Shown here: in pieces, positions 44,441 to 52,930 of the stretch
Layout: each line of letters opens with the position of its first letter
Position numbering within the stretch: position 1 is the first letter of the stretch
Source of the DNA: JAGORL01 sp964372415
Lineage (GTDB): Bacteria > Patescibacteriota > Patescibacteriia > UBA9934
Assembly: GCA_964372415.1 (NCBI GenBank)
Contig: CAYJQH010000002.1
Location: 45,388 to 109,387, forward strand
DNA: 64,000 bases
Reading direction: 5' to 3'
Position numbers and translations under genes: made by a program
The notes under the pieces: model-generated
Seen by the model: the letters and a program-made list of their open reading frames with translations, nothing else
Told to the model about the DNA's origin: nothing
The model's database searches: none

Positions 44441-44977
44441 TTATTTTTTCTGTTTGAGCTCCTCCTCAAGGGCTTTTTTTGCTCGATGGAGAAGCACCCG
44501 GACATTGTTAGGAGTTTTTTCAAGAGCGGCAGCGATCTCTTCAATCGTCATCTGGTTAAAAAATCGCATCACGAGCACCTCACCGTACTCTGCTTTTAGA
44601 AGACGCAAGACCTGAGTTATTCGTTCCACCTCAAGATGTGTTGCCACCTCATCTTCAAGAGTGAATGTACTCAACTCTTCCTCGTGCGCTCCGAGATCCT
44701 GTCCCGGCCTGTACGTACGGTAGAAATCCGCTACCAAGTTCCTAGCTATGCGGAAGAAGAAAGCACTCGCGTAATCAACCGAGCTTGAGGTCATGTACTC
44801 CCAACCACGAAGGAAAACTTCATTGGTTAGTTCCTCAGCATCTTCTCCACGTGGCAATTTATGAACGAAAAACCTGTGTATCCGATCCACATACAGGTCG
44901 TACAGCTCATCAAAAGCCTTTTTGTCTTTAAAGCGATAAACCCGAAAGGCGAGGAATTTGGTTTTCTGTACTGACAT
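44441..44977 (-). CDS. ECF-type RNA polymerase sigma factor
   Basis: 178 aa. Region 2: KAFDELYDLYVDRIHRFFVH and DAEELTNEVFLRGWEYM, then FFFRIARNLVADFYR. Region 4: LKAEYGEVLVMRFFNQMTIE and EIAAALEKTPNNVRVLLHRA, a clear helix-turn-helix. Directs polymerase to stress or envelope genes. Next to a DUF5667 protein and the S-layer-like gene, both in the same direction, so envelope regulation is likely. TAATAT about 50 nt upstream of the ATG, with TTAGCG 16 nt before it, is a possible promoter. Confidence 0.92.
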   Translation of the reverse strand: MSVQKTKFLAFRVYRFKDKKAFDELYDLYVDRIHRFFVHKLPRGEDAEELTNEVFLRGWEYMTSSSVDYASAFFFRIARNLVADFYRTYRPGQDLGAHEEELSTFTLEDEVATHLEVERITQVLRLLKAEYGEVLVMRFFNQMTIEEIAAALEKTPNNVRVLLHRAKKALEEELKQKK

Positions 44978-45074
44978 GCGCGTGCGTCAAAAAGACAGAA
45001 GTTAGGCTAAAATATTACAGTTCCTTGATTGATCGCTAACCTTACACAAGATATATCCATAACGCAACAAATTT

Positions 45075-45103
45075 TTGATTTTCATTGATAATTTGTCTAC
45101 ACT
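45075..45103 (+). promoter_or_regulatory. Promoter of the HTH-DUF1704 operon
   Basis: TTGATT (45075-45080), 17-nt spacer, TACACT (45098-45103). The -10 lies inside a perfect 28-bp palindrome. An alternative TTGATA-N17-TAGACA overlaps it. Confidence 0.55.
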
Positions 45104-45117
45104 AGTGTAGACAAATT
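45090..45117. promoter_or_regulatory. Perfect 28-bp palindrome, probable operator
   Basis: Half-site AATTTGTCTACACT followed by its exact reverse complement, with no spacer. It covers the -10 region in front of the HTH gene and lies between that gene and the divergent ECF sigma gene. There is no T-run, so a terminator is unlikely; a dimeric repressor site fits better. Confidence 0.6.
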
Positions 45118-45199
45118 CACAAAATGCCTGGAGGCTTAAAAGCTACGACGAATAACCTAACTCCTCATTACACCACTAATCGGCTAATAACTAGTAACT

Positions 45200-45496
45200 A
45201 TGGACACCCCCATCCGCCTATCCGTCTCCGAAGCCGCCAAACTCTTTGGCGTAAGCCCACGAACTATCCGCCGGGCTATTACTGAAGGCGCTATCACTTA
45301 TGTGGTTGTCCAAGGACGTTACAAAGTTAACTTCGCCTCGCTTCTTAAGTGGTCGCAACAAACAACGACCATAAAAAATAAACTAGCCAAGCAAGGCATT
45401 GGTCAGTATGTGGAGCGATGGAATATCAAAAATCGACTCTACTCCCCCAACCCAGAAATGTTAAAAAAGACTGACGAGGCCAAGGGCAACGTGTGA
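45200..45496 (+). CDS. Helix-turn-helix DNA-binding protein (excisionase/MerR-like)
   Basis: 98 aa. LSVSEAAKLFGVSPRTIRRA then ITEGAITYVVVQGRYKVNFA is the HTH_17-type winged helix found in excisionases and small regulators. C-terminal 40 residues are basic and unassigned. It overlaps the DUF1704 gene start by 4 nt (GTGA). The palindrome at 45090-45117 is a candidate binding site, which would make it autoregulated. Confidence 0.8.
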   Translation: MDTPIRLSVSEAAKLFGVSPRTIRRAITEGAITYVVVQGRYKVNFASLLKWSQQTTTIKNKLAKQGIGQYVERWNIKNRLYSPNPEMLKKTDEAKGNV

Positions 45497-46605
45497 AAAA
45501 AATCGACGCTCCACTCTTCACCCTCCTAAATAAACTCCCCAAACTACCCTTGGGGAAACTACTTGCTTCTTTAGGCCACTCATATCCTACTCAACGTTAT
45601 GGAGAGGCTCTCGTTGTGGCTCAAGAACGCCTGGCCACAGAAGACGTGCCAGAAGTCATAAAACAGTTGTACCGCGAAAAATTCTCTGAGCTCATGCTCC
45701 GCGTCTCGCTTATTGAAGCAAGTAGTCAAGGCGACGATGCCCAGGTTACAGCCCTCAGCAAAAAACTTTACGGCGAACCAGCTTTCAGAGCCAAGGATCT
45801 CGAACAAGAATTCGCCGATCTTCTAAGCCGTGCCCGCGAGCAAAAAGTTCATCATCACACGCGCCGCATAACGGCTCGCGATTTTGTTAAACTTGCCAAA
45901 GAGAGACTGGTTCAACAAAACATTACCGACTGGCGAGTTCGCCTGTCGCGTCGACCACGAATACACATAGGTCACGGCAAACTCACCCAATCACCAATTT
46001 TACGAATTCCCAAGTCCTTAAACGTCACGCGAGCCCGGGCGAGGCGGCTCTTGGCCCATGAAATCGAAGTTCACGCTTTACGAACCGCGAACGGCCATGA
46101 CAGTCCTCTTTTGCTTTTAGGCCGTGGGCTTGCCGGTTACACCAATCTTGAAGAAGGTCTAGCCCTGTACATTGCTCGCTTGAGCGATAAGATCCCCCAA
46201 AAAACAAAACCCGGCCTATGGCAGGCTTGGACCGTGGCGCTCTTAAACGAGAGAGGCTTACTTGAGGCCAAAACCATACTTATGGAAGCGCGTCGCAAAC
46301 TATACGAAGCTTTACATATTTCAGAAGCCACAACCCAAGCCCAGGAGGTTGTTCAACAGTTAATTCAGCGGGCCACGCGAGGGCTTAGTAACCCCGGACC
46401 GGCAGGTTTGGTTTTTGTTCGCGATCACGTGTATAGAACCGGTTATGAACGGGTTAAATTTTTTGTACAAACCAATGGCCTTGAAGCTCTGGCTAGTCTT
46501 TTTGTTGGCAAAATAGATTTGCCTCATCTGCCAATCATTCACAACCTAAAATTATCACCCTCACGTCTACCAGACAGTCTTAAAAACAAATTGGCTAGCC
46601 ATTAA
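45493..46605 (+). CDS. DUF1704 (MATCAP-type) putative metallocarboxypeptidase
   Basis: 370 aa from GTG 45493. Family motif HEIEVHALR (HExxxH, about residue 192) followed by GLAGYTNLEEGLALYIARLS, the QEGLA-like motif; the Glu of EEGLA would complete a gluzincin-like zinc site. Eukaryotic relatives are tubulin carboxypeptidases; the bacterial substrate is unknown. No signal peptide, so cytoplasmic. Coupled to the HTH gene. Convergent with the GT4 gene, overlapping its stop by 11 nt. Confidence 0.85.
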   Translation: MKKIDAPLFTLLNKLPKLPLGKLLASLGHSYPTQRYGEALVVAQERLATEDVPEVIKQLYREKFSELMLRVSLIEASSQGDDAQVTALSKKLYGEPAFRAKDLEQEFADLLSRAREQKVHHHTRRITARDFVKLAKERLVQQNITDWRVRLSRRPRIHIGHGKLTQSPILRIPKSLNVTRARARRLLAHEIEVHALRTANGHDSPLLLLGRGLAGYTNLEEGLALYIARLSDKIPQKTKPGLWQAWTVALLNERGLLEAKTILMEARRKLYEALHISEATTQAQEVVQQLIQRATRGLSNPGPAGLVFVRDHVYRTGYERVKFFVQTNGLEALASLFVGKIDLPHLPIIHNLKLSPSRLPDSLKNKLASH

Positions 46606-47653
46606 TCAGGTTATCATGGATTTGGCGGTAAAGGTTGAGTACTTGCTCTAAATGCCTTTGAGGATTAGTTTGACGTTCGGCCCAGGCTTGAGCTTTTTTA
46701 TTTAATAACGTAAGCGGCCTTTTGGTATTTAGAAATTTCCTAAGTTGCAGCTCTAAATCAGACCGATCACCGGCTCTAAATATTCGACCAAAGGTGTTGT
46801 CAGAGATCAACTCTGGTAACGCCCCTTGATCGCTCACTAAAAGCGGCGTGCCCAAAAACAACGCTTCAAAAGCTCTGAATTCAGATGGCCCAGCTTTAAG
46901 CGTCGGCATTACCATCACCTGTACCATTCCCATAAGTTTAAAAAGCTCGCTGTCTTTTACCTGGCCCAAATAACGAATATTGGAGTGTAGTGTCGCCGCT
47001 TCAATCACCTCACGCTCAACAGAGCCCGTACCAACAAACATAAATTCGGTTTCTGGAAACCACGTGGCCGCTTCAAGGATTAATTTTACGCCTCGATCTT
47101 TTTCTAGGTGATCGGCAAAGAGTACTCCCAAGCGGTCGCTAGTATTTTTCTTAAAATTGTTAAACAAGAAAGAAGATGTCGGGGGAAACAATTTAGTAAT
47201 GCGTTTTGCGGAACATCCGAGAGCGGTGAGTCTTTGTAAAAGAAAGTCGGAAAAAACCAAAAAGTTAGTAGTTGAATTAATTGGCAATTTTTTGTTATTA
47301 GGTAGCTCGTTAACTGTGATGACGACTGGCACGCCCAAGCGCTGACAAACTTTCAACACTGATGTTGTAAGAGGCTGATTAAGACAATGAAGATGAACGA
47401 TATCTGGCGAAAAAACAGCCATGATGTCGTTTGTTTTTCGTACTACTTGGCGTGAAGGGCCAAAAGCGAGACCGATTGAAGCGTCATCTGAAATAAAATA
47501 TCTGTCCCAAGGAGAGGCCAGGTTTTGCGGATGCTCAAAGGCCAGCGCTGCCACCGTGCACCCGGACGCCTCCTCAAGACGCATGAGGTCAATCATGTAC
47601 TTACCCGTCCCATCTTCACCACGAAAGTATTTGTTGACATGAAGAATGCGCAT
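46595..47653 (-). CDS. GT4-family glycosyltransferase
   Basis: 352 aa from ATG 47653. MRILHVNKYFRGEDGTGKYM at the N-terminus, RLGVLFADHLEKDRGVKLIL in the hinge, and VMVMPTLKAGPSEFRAFEAL followed by GTPLLVSDQGALPELI at the donor site. TATACT lies 7 nt before the ATG (leaderless). The frame can be extended 23 codons upstream, but that would run through the promoter and the terminator of the neighbouring unit. Stands alone, away from the main glycan cluster. Confidence 0.88.
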   Translation of the reverse strand: MRILHVNKYFRGEDGTGKYMIDLMRLEEASGCTVAALAFEHPQNLASPWDRYFISDDASIGLAFGPSRQVVRKTNDIMAVFSPDIVHLHCLNQPLTTSVLKVCQRLGVPVVITVNELPNNKKLPINSTTNFLVFSDFLLQRLTALGCSAKRITKLFPPTSSFLFNNFKKNTSDRLGVLFADHLEKDRGVKLILEAATWFPETEFMFVGTGSVEREVIEAATLHSNIRYLGQVKDSELFKLMGMVQVMVMPTLKAGPSEFRAFEALFLGTPLLVSDQGALPELISDNTFGRIFRAGDRSDLELQLRKFLNTKRPLTLLNKKAQAWAERQTNPQRHLEQVLNLYRQIHDNLING

Positions 47654-47672
47654 GGACCAAAGTATACCCTGG

Positions 47673-47713
47673 TAAAAAAGAAGGGCCGCCTGGTTCCGCA
47701 GGAACCAGGCGGC
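47673..47713 (-). terminator. Terminator of the 47719-50059 unit
   Basis: On the minus strand GCCGCCTGGTTCC-TGC-GGAACCAGGCGGC then CCTTCTTTTTT; perfect 13-bp stem starting 5 nt after the stop. Confidence 0.9.
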
Positions 47714-47718
47714 ACGAG

Positions 47719-50059
47719 TCACGGCGTGATGGTGGCCTCACGCACCTTGATGTGCGTCAGGTTGACCCCGCCGTCGAGCTTGCCGGTGCAGAGCTCGAGG
47801 AGCACGTTCGGGCTTCCGACTCCGGTGTCGCCGGTGTCGAGAAGCGCGAGCGCTCCTGCAAAGTACCCGGCTCCGAGCGCGACTTCGGTCACGTTGTTCA
47901 TGACCGTGGACACGCTGCAGGTGACGAGGTTGTTGACCTCATCGCCGCAGGAGCCGAGGCCGTTCACCACGAGCTCGATCGGGTTGTCGTAGTTGGTGGT
48001 GGAACGGGCCACGTACGTGACCACGTACTCCTTGCTCGGATCCACGTCGACCGTGAGGCCGATGCACTCGTTGGTGTGCACCCCACCGGGGTTTCCGGGC
48101 AGCATGATGGCCGACCAGTAACCAGAGTCCGGGAGCGGTCCACCGACCGGCCAACTGACGTTCGAGGGTCCGAGGTCGGTAGTGGACCAGCCGCGGAGCG
48201 AGCTCGTCACCTGCCAGGCGCCGATCCCCGGTTTCGGATCCGTGGACGGCACCATGAACGCGCTCTCGAGGTCGAGCAGGTTCGGCGGGCTTCCGCAGAT
48301 GTACGCGGTGTGAACCTCGTCCCCGAGGGCCACCACCTCGCTCACCCCGAGGGCGCCGCAGATGGCGTACCCCGTGTCCCCGGTCGAGAACACCGGAACA
48401 AATCCGGTATCGCCGGTTGCCACCACACCACCCGTGTCACCGGTCGGTGCCGGAGGCGCGGTGTCGCCGGTCGAAGCCGGAGGCGAAGATCCGGTGTCCA
48501 CCGGGCAGCCCTCGTCCGTGACCCCGTCGCAGTCGTTGTCGACGGTATCGCAGAACTCGATGGCGCCCGGGTGCACCAGGTTGTTGGTGTCGCGGCAGTC
48601 GCCGCCCTGGGTCACGAGCCCCGCCGGCACCGTACAGTAGATCTGCACCGTGGCGTCGTTGCCGTAAGCGTCCAGGTCGGCGTCCACGAAGGCAGCCGTG
48701 CCGCCAAGCGCGGGATTGTCGTCAACAATGCTGTTGCAGTCGTTGTCGACGGTATCGCAGTACTCCGGAGCGCCCGGGTACACGAGGTCGTTGAACGGCG
48801 AGCAGTCGTCGCCGTCTTCGAACCCGTCCTGGTCGCTGTCCAGAGGCGCCGGAGGGAGTCCGGTGTCACCGGTTGCGGTCACGAGGCCGGTGTCACCAGT
48901 CGAGACCGGCGCACTGCCCCCGGTGTCGCCCGTGGGCGTCGGGCTGACGCTTCCGGTGTCACCGGTTGCGGTCGTCATGCTGCCGGTGTCGCCGGTGTGC
49001 GCGGCACCACCGAACCCTTCGTCGATGAGGAGGTCGCAGTCATCGTCGATACCGTTCAGGTACTCGACGGCGCCCGGAAAAGCGTTGTCGTTGAACGGCG
49101 AGCAGTCGACGATGTCTGGGAATCCGTCGAGATCGCTGTCCAAGGGTCCCGTAGGCCCGCCGGTGTCGCCGGTCGCAGCCACGAGTCCCGTATCCCCGGT
49201 CGGAATCACGACCGGAGAACCGGTGTCACCGGTTGCGGTCACGAGGCCGGTGTCGCCGGTCGAAGCCGGAGGCGAAGATCCGGTGTCCACCGGGCAGCCC
49301 TCNNNNNNNNNNNNNNNNNNNNNNNNNNNNNNNNNNNNNNNNNNNNNNNNNNNNNNNNNNNNNNNNNNNNNNNNNNNNNNNNNNNNNNNNNNNNNNNNNN
49401 NNATCGCAGTACTCCGGAGCGCCCGGGTACACGAGGTCGTTGAACGGCGAGCAGTCGCCGATGTCTGGGAATCCGTCGAGATCGCTGTCCAAGGGTCCCG
49501 TAGGCCCGCCGGTGTCGCCGGTCGCAGCCACGAGTCCCGTATCCCCGGTCGGAATCACGACCGGAGAACCGGTGTCACCGGTTGCGGTCACGAGGCCGGT
49601 GTCGCCGGTTGCCGTGACGGGCGGGCATTCGACGGATCCATCACAATCCGGGTCCGGGCAGTCGAACAGGCCGTCCTGATCGTTGTCGGCGCCGTCCGAA
49701 CACTCGCCCGCGAAGTTGTTCTCCACGAGATCACAGTTGGGGTCGATCGCGCAGAGATTTTCTTCGCAGTCGAACAGGCCGTCCTGATCGTTGTCGGCGC
49801 CGTCCGAACACTCGCCGAGATCGTCTCCCTCGAACAAGTCGAGCGGGTGCCCGCCCGTGTCCGTGTCGGCGTCCGAATCGGCATCGGCGTCGGTGTCGGT
49901 GTCGCTGTCCGAGTCAGCGTCCGTGTCGGCGTCCGCATCGTCCTCGACGGTAGTGGAGTAGGCATACTCGTCCACGTACGCCGGCATCTTGGCCGTCAAA
50001 CAACCGCTCAGGCTGAGCGCCAGCACGGACATTGCCGTGCCAAACAGGTGAGCCCTCAT
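47719..50059 (-). CDS. MopE-motif lipoprotein with DTG linkers (interrupted by assembly gap)
   Basis: About 750 aa visible. N-terminal lipobox LALSLSGC, then an Asp-rich spacer (DADTDADSDSDTDTDADA) and two Cys-rich GECSDGADNDQDGLFDC units. Next come repeated TGDTG linkers alternating with MopE-type modules (DGFPDIGDCSPFNDLVYPGA then PEYCD; CDTVDNDCDGVTDEGC), known from copper-binding MopE-like proteins and common in Myxococcota-type surface proteins. The C-terminal 200 residues form a beta-rich domain (GAWQVTSSLRGWSTTDLGPS). ATG 50059 has GGAGGA 8 nt upstream. The 100-N gap (49303-49402) breaks the frame, because the true gap length is unknown; repeats on both sides indicate one gene. Codon use is far more GC-rich than native genes. 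Confidence 0.75.
49303..49402. other. Assembly gap (100 N) inside repeats
   Basis: Exactly 100 unknown bases, the usual placeholder. Sequence to the right (49403-49620) repeats sequence at about 48750-48800 and 49081-49270, so the assembly broke in a repeat and the real length is unknown. Confidence 0.95.
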
Positions 50060-50129
50060 CTTTTTGTCCTCCAATGTGGGTTGTACGAATTGTACTGATA
50101 CGAATTGTTATGAAAAGAGCCCTCCCAAC

Positions 50130-50158
50130 ATACTATTGGGAAGTGATCATAGTAGCAA
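50130..50158 (-). promoter_or_regulatory. Promoter of the 47719-50059 unit
   Basis: On the minus strand TTGCTA, 17-nt spacer, TAGTAT. Leader about 65 nt, containing two ACAATTCGTA copies. Confidence 0.6.
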
Positions 50159-50289
50159 AAAAATGACCAAAAGTCAATGCTTACTTCTATAAAAGTTGCT
50201 AATATCAGCCAAAAGTTGTTAACAATATACTGCCGTTAGTTGTTATCGCACTAGTGGCTAGTGGTTAGTGGCTAGTAGCTTTGCATTAA

Positions 50290-50355
50290 ATAAAAGTACC
50301 GGCCCACCGAGACACACCCCTGAGCGAATGCGAAGGGTGAGTCTCGATGAGCCGG
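50290..50355 (-). terminator. Terminator of the 50377-51846 unit, built on a dispersed repeat
   Basis: On the minus strand CCGGCTCATCGAGACTCACC pairs, with a few mismatches, with GGGTGTGTCTCGGTGGGCCG, then TACTTTTATTT. The loop region TTCGCATTCGCTCAGGGG belongs to the CCACCCTGAGCGAA repeat family. Confidence 0.75.
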
Positions 50356-50376
50356 AGTTGGCGGCCTGGTGGCGGT

Positions 50377-51846
50377 CTAGTGACCGGCGTCCAAGGCGCC
50401 GAAGGTGAGGAAGTGGACGGTGTAGCCGTCCGCGGTGCCCTCGACGACGAGGTCGGAGTACATGACGTCCCCGGCGTTCGTCGTCCCGACCGCGGCGCCG
50501 TAGAAGGGCGCGGAGGCGTGGGCGTAGATGGCGACCGCGTCCTCGGCGAGGTCGTTGAAGGCCGCGCCGCTGATGGCCGGGACGAATCCGAGCCGATCGC
50601 AGTCGTAGTTGGGGTCCGCGTTGTAGTCCGTGAACTCGGCGCTGTCCTCCTGGAGGAGCAGGGTGAGGTTGAGCCCGTACGGGTCCACCCCTTCGCACTG
50701 TGAGAGCGCGGCCAGGGCGTAATCACCCCCCCAGAGCTCGACCGTGCCGTCCGACTGCTCTTCGCAGCCGTCCTCGGGCGCGTAGACCGCGTCCGTGCAC
50801 AGGTCCGGCGGGTAGATCTCGAACCAGATGCCGTCGTCCGTGAAGCCGGCGGCGTGCACGTTGTATCGGTGCTCGAGGTTGTCGTACACCTCGTTGCCGT
50901 TCAGGCCGTCGATGTTGGCCGCGACGTCGGGCCAGTCCTCGAACGAGCGCTCCACGAGGAGCCGCCCGTCCTCGTCCTGGTTTCCGTCACAGTCGTTGTC
51001 GCGGATGTCCCAGAGCTCGATGGCTCCGGGGTACCGGTACTCGTCCGTGTCGTCGCAGTCGTCACCGCCGCTCGCCAGGCTATCGTGCCCGTCGCCGTCG
51101 GCGTCGTCCCCCTGGCAGTCGGGCGAGCCGGCACACTGCGTGTCGTCGCAGTCGAAGGCGCCGTCCTGGTCGTTGTCGGCCCGGTCGTCGCACTCGCCCG
51201 CTTCGTCGCCCTCGTAGGTGTCCACGTCGGCGTCGGAATCGGCGTCGGTGTCGGAGTCCGAGTCGCTGTCCGTGTCGGTATCGGAATCGGTGTCCGAGTC
51301 CGAGTCGGCGTCGGTGTCCGCGTCGCCCCCCTGGCAGTCGGGCGAGCCGGCACACTGCGTGTCGTCGCAGTCGAAGGCGCCGTCCTGGTCGTTGTCGGCC
51401 CGGTCGTCGCACTCGCCCGCTTCGTCGCCCTCGTAGGTGTCCACGTCGGCGTCGGAATCGGCGTCGGTGTCGGAGTCCGAGTCGCTGTCCGTGTCGGTAT
51501 CGGAATCGGTGTCCGAGTCCGAGTCGGCGTCGGTGTCCGCGTCGCCCCCCTGGCAGTCGGGCGAGCCGGCGCACTGGCTGTCGGCACAGTCCCACGCGCC
51601 GTCCATGTCGTTGTCGGCGCCATCCGTGCACTCGCCGGGCTCGTCACCTTCGAAGGTGTCGGGCGGCGTCGTGTCGGTGTCGGCGTCGGAATCGGCGTCC
51701 GCGTCGGCGTCCGCGTCCCCCTCGGTGGGGGTCGTGGTCGTCGGCTCGGTCGTGGGGTCGGTGACGGTCTGACCGTCGCCGCCCGGCGGCTGTTCGAAGT
51801 TGCCGCAGCCCATCAGGACCACGGTGAAGACGCTGCACTTGCGCAT
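50377..51846 (-). CDS. Asp-rich repeat lipoprotein with MopE-like module
   Basis: 489 aa. Lipobox VVLMGC (Cys14), Thr/Pro spacer, then three Cys-rich units of the type GECTDGADNDMDGAWDCADS / QCAGSPDC joined by DADSDSDTD linkers; two of them are exact 73-residue tandem copies. A MopE-type module follows (GGDDCDDTDEYRYPGAIELW then DIRDNDCDGNQDEDG), then a C-terminal domain of about 200 residues with paired cysteines. Acidic linkers and DNDxDG loops suggest calcium binding. GGGAGGG lies 4 nt before ATG 51846. Exported and lipid-anchored by prediction. Function unknown. Confidence 0.82.
   Translation of the reverse strand: MRKCSVFTVVLMGCGNFEQPPGGDGQTVTDPTTEPTTTTPTEGDADADADADSDADTDTTPPDTFEGDEPGECTDGADNDMDGAWDCADSQCAGSPDCQGGDADTDADSDSDTDSDTDTDSDSDSDTDADSDADVDTYEGDEAGECDDRADNDQDGAFDCDDTQCAGSPDCQGGDADTDADSDSDTDSDTDTDSDSDSDTDADSDADVDTYEGDEAGECDDRADNDQDGAFDCDDTQCAGSPDCQGDDADGDGHDSLASGGDDCDDTDEYRYPGAIELWDIRDNDCDGNQDEDGRLLVERSFEDWPDVAANIDGLNGNEVYDNLEHRYNVHAAGFTDDGIWFEIYPPDLCTDAVYAPEDGCEEQSDGTVELWGGDYALAALSQCEGVDPYGLNLTLLLQEDSAEFTDYNADPNYDCDRLGFVPAISGAAFNDLAEDAVAIYAHASAPFYGAAVGTTNAGDVMYSDLVVEGTADGYTVHFLTFGALDAGH
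51112..51549. repeat. Two perfect tandem copies of a 219-bp coding repeat
   Basis: 51112-51330 and 51331-51549 are identical as far as I can compare; a diverged partial third copy begins at 51550. The unit is 73 codons, so copy-number change keeps frame. Confidence 0.85.
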
Positions 51847-51964
51847 CTAACCCTCCCTTTCGAAGTTTTGCCCTCATGGGGCGTGGTGAGGCCCACGAAG
51901 GGCATTGTAAAATTACACTCGAGCGAGTTTGAATCACCCGAATTCGCAACTATTGCGAACGCCT

Positions 51965-51993
51965 CACGATAGCAAAATTTGGCTAGATAGTCA
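51965..51993 (-). promoter_or_regulatory. Promoter of the 50377-51846 unit
   Basis: On the minus strand TTGACT, 17-nt spacer ending TTTTGC, then TATCGT (extended -10). The leader of about 110 nt holds TTCGCAA-TAG-TTGCGAA and a GCCC/GGGC hairpin before the ribosome binding site. The rest of 51847-52090 is AT-rich with nothing else visible. Confidence 0.6.
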
Positions 51994-52093
51994 AGCTTTC
52001 GTGAGGTTGCGAACCCTTGTATCTACACCACAATAAAGCCTATATTACAAAATAGTTTCTACACAGCCTAAATATAATTAGCTAATTTTAGCA

Positions 52094-52142
52094 AAATAAA
52101 TAACTGGCAGCGAAATCCAGGGGGTGGATTTCGGCCACCAGT
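52094..52142 (-). terminator. Terminator of the 52163-52717 unit
   Basis: On the minus strand ACTGGTGGCCGAAATCCA, loop CCCCC, TGGATTTCGCTGCCAGT, then TATTTATTTT. Confidence 0.8.
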
Positions 52143-52162
52143 CAAAGAAAACGGCGCTAAGC

Positions 52163-52717
52163 TCAGTCGTCGAAGGCCGAACAGTCACCCGGGAGCAAGA
52201 GGCCGTTCCAGACGGCGATGCAGAGGTTGACCTCACCACCCGATTCGGCCGGCCAGACGAACTCGTCACCCTTGGCCATCTCCACGGTGTTGTTGAACCA
52301 CCGGGTGTAATTGTTGCGGGTAACCCCGCAGGCGTCGGCAGTCCCACCGTTCACGTAGTACACGTCGCTCGTGTCGGTCAAGAGGATCTTGAACCAACGC
52401 TCGTCGGTCGCGGGGTACCGCATGACCGAGAACTGATGACGAGGCTCGCACCAGTCGTTCGTGCCGCCGAATCCGTCCCCGTACAGGTAGGCCATGGTGG
52501 CCCCCGGGGGCGCCACTGACTCGTGGATCATGAGGTACGGACCGTCGGCCACGTAGGGGTCGTCGAAACCGTCGCAGCGGTCGCTGCCGTCCGGGTTGAG
52601 GTCCCCGTCGGCGTTGACGCACTCGGCCGTGCTCACAGGCAAATTGCCGCATCCTGCCAGGATGACGACGATCAACTTGGCCACCTGCATGGTGGCAAAG
52701 CTGCGCATGACTCGCAT
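52163..52717 (-). CDS. Predicted lipoprotein, GC-rich orphan (184 aa)
   Basis: N-terminus MRVMRSFATMQVAKLIVVIL then AGCGN: lipobox ILAGC. The mature part is Asp/Gly-rich (AECVNADGDLNPDGSDRCDG) and then beta-rich with four further cysteines (TNDWCEPRHQFSVMRY; ADACGVTRNNYTRWFNNTVE; NLCIAVWNGLLLPGDCSAFD). No family recognised; likely an extracytoplasmic disulfide-bonded domain. GGAGGG lies 4 nt before ATG 52717, which rules out the longer upstream frame. Independent unit with structured leader and terminator. Confidence 0.78.
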   Translation of the reverse strand: MRVMRSFATMQVAKLIVVILAGCGNLPVSTAECVNADGDLNPDGSDRCDGFDDPYVADGPYLMIHESVAPPGATMAYLYGDGFGGTNDWCEPRHQFSVMRYPATDERWFKILLTDTSDVYYVNGGTADACGVTRNNYTRWFNNTVEMAKGDEFVWPAESGGEVNLCIAVWNGLLLPGDCSAFDD

Positions 52718-52880
52718 GGTTCCCTCCTGTAACCGCGCTCGCGGTTTGTTGTAAGACGGGTCATCGACCCGTCTGTACTGTGTAAAAATGTGAAAGTGCC
52801 TCCGGAAATCTCCCCCGTTGTGACCTAGAGTGGAGAAAAGCCCGGTACTCGATGTGGTTCTCAATTTCTACAGAGAACAC
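52718..52880 (-). promoter_or_regulatory. Structured leader of the 52163-52717 gene
   Basis: On the minus strand, from distal to proximal: CGATGGTGTTCTC pairing with GAGAACCACATCG, then GACGGGT-CGATG-ACCCGTC, then the palindrome AACCGCGAGCGCGGTT directly before CAGGAGGG. I could not place the promoter with confidence. Confidence 0.5.
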
Positions 52881-52930
52881 CATCGAACACAGAACTTTTT
52901 GTAGCTAATAGCGGGATAGTTGATAGCTTA

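Noticed and set aside
45090..45117. Palindrome as a Rho-independent terminator for the ECF operon
   Set aside because: The ECF gene is transcribed away from it, and no T-run follows on either strand.
48400..51700. Repeated units that might suggest a CRISPR array or satellite
   Set aside because: Repeats are in frame, encode TGDTG or DADSDTD linkers, and have no regular unique spacers. No cas genes are present.
47752..51972. Long plus-strand open frames antisense to the repeat lipoproteins, with Val/Arg/Gly- or Ser-rich products
   Set aside because: They arise from GC-rich, low-complexity coding DNA on the opposite strand, have no ribosome binding site or domain, and two run across the N gap. 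The minus-strand frames have signal peptides, motifs, promoters and terminators.
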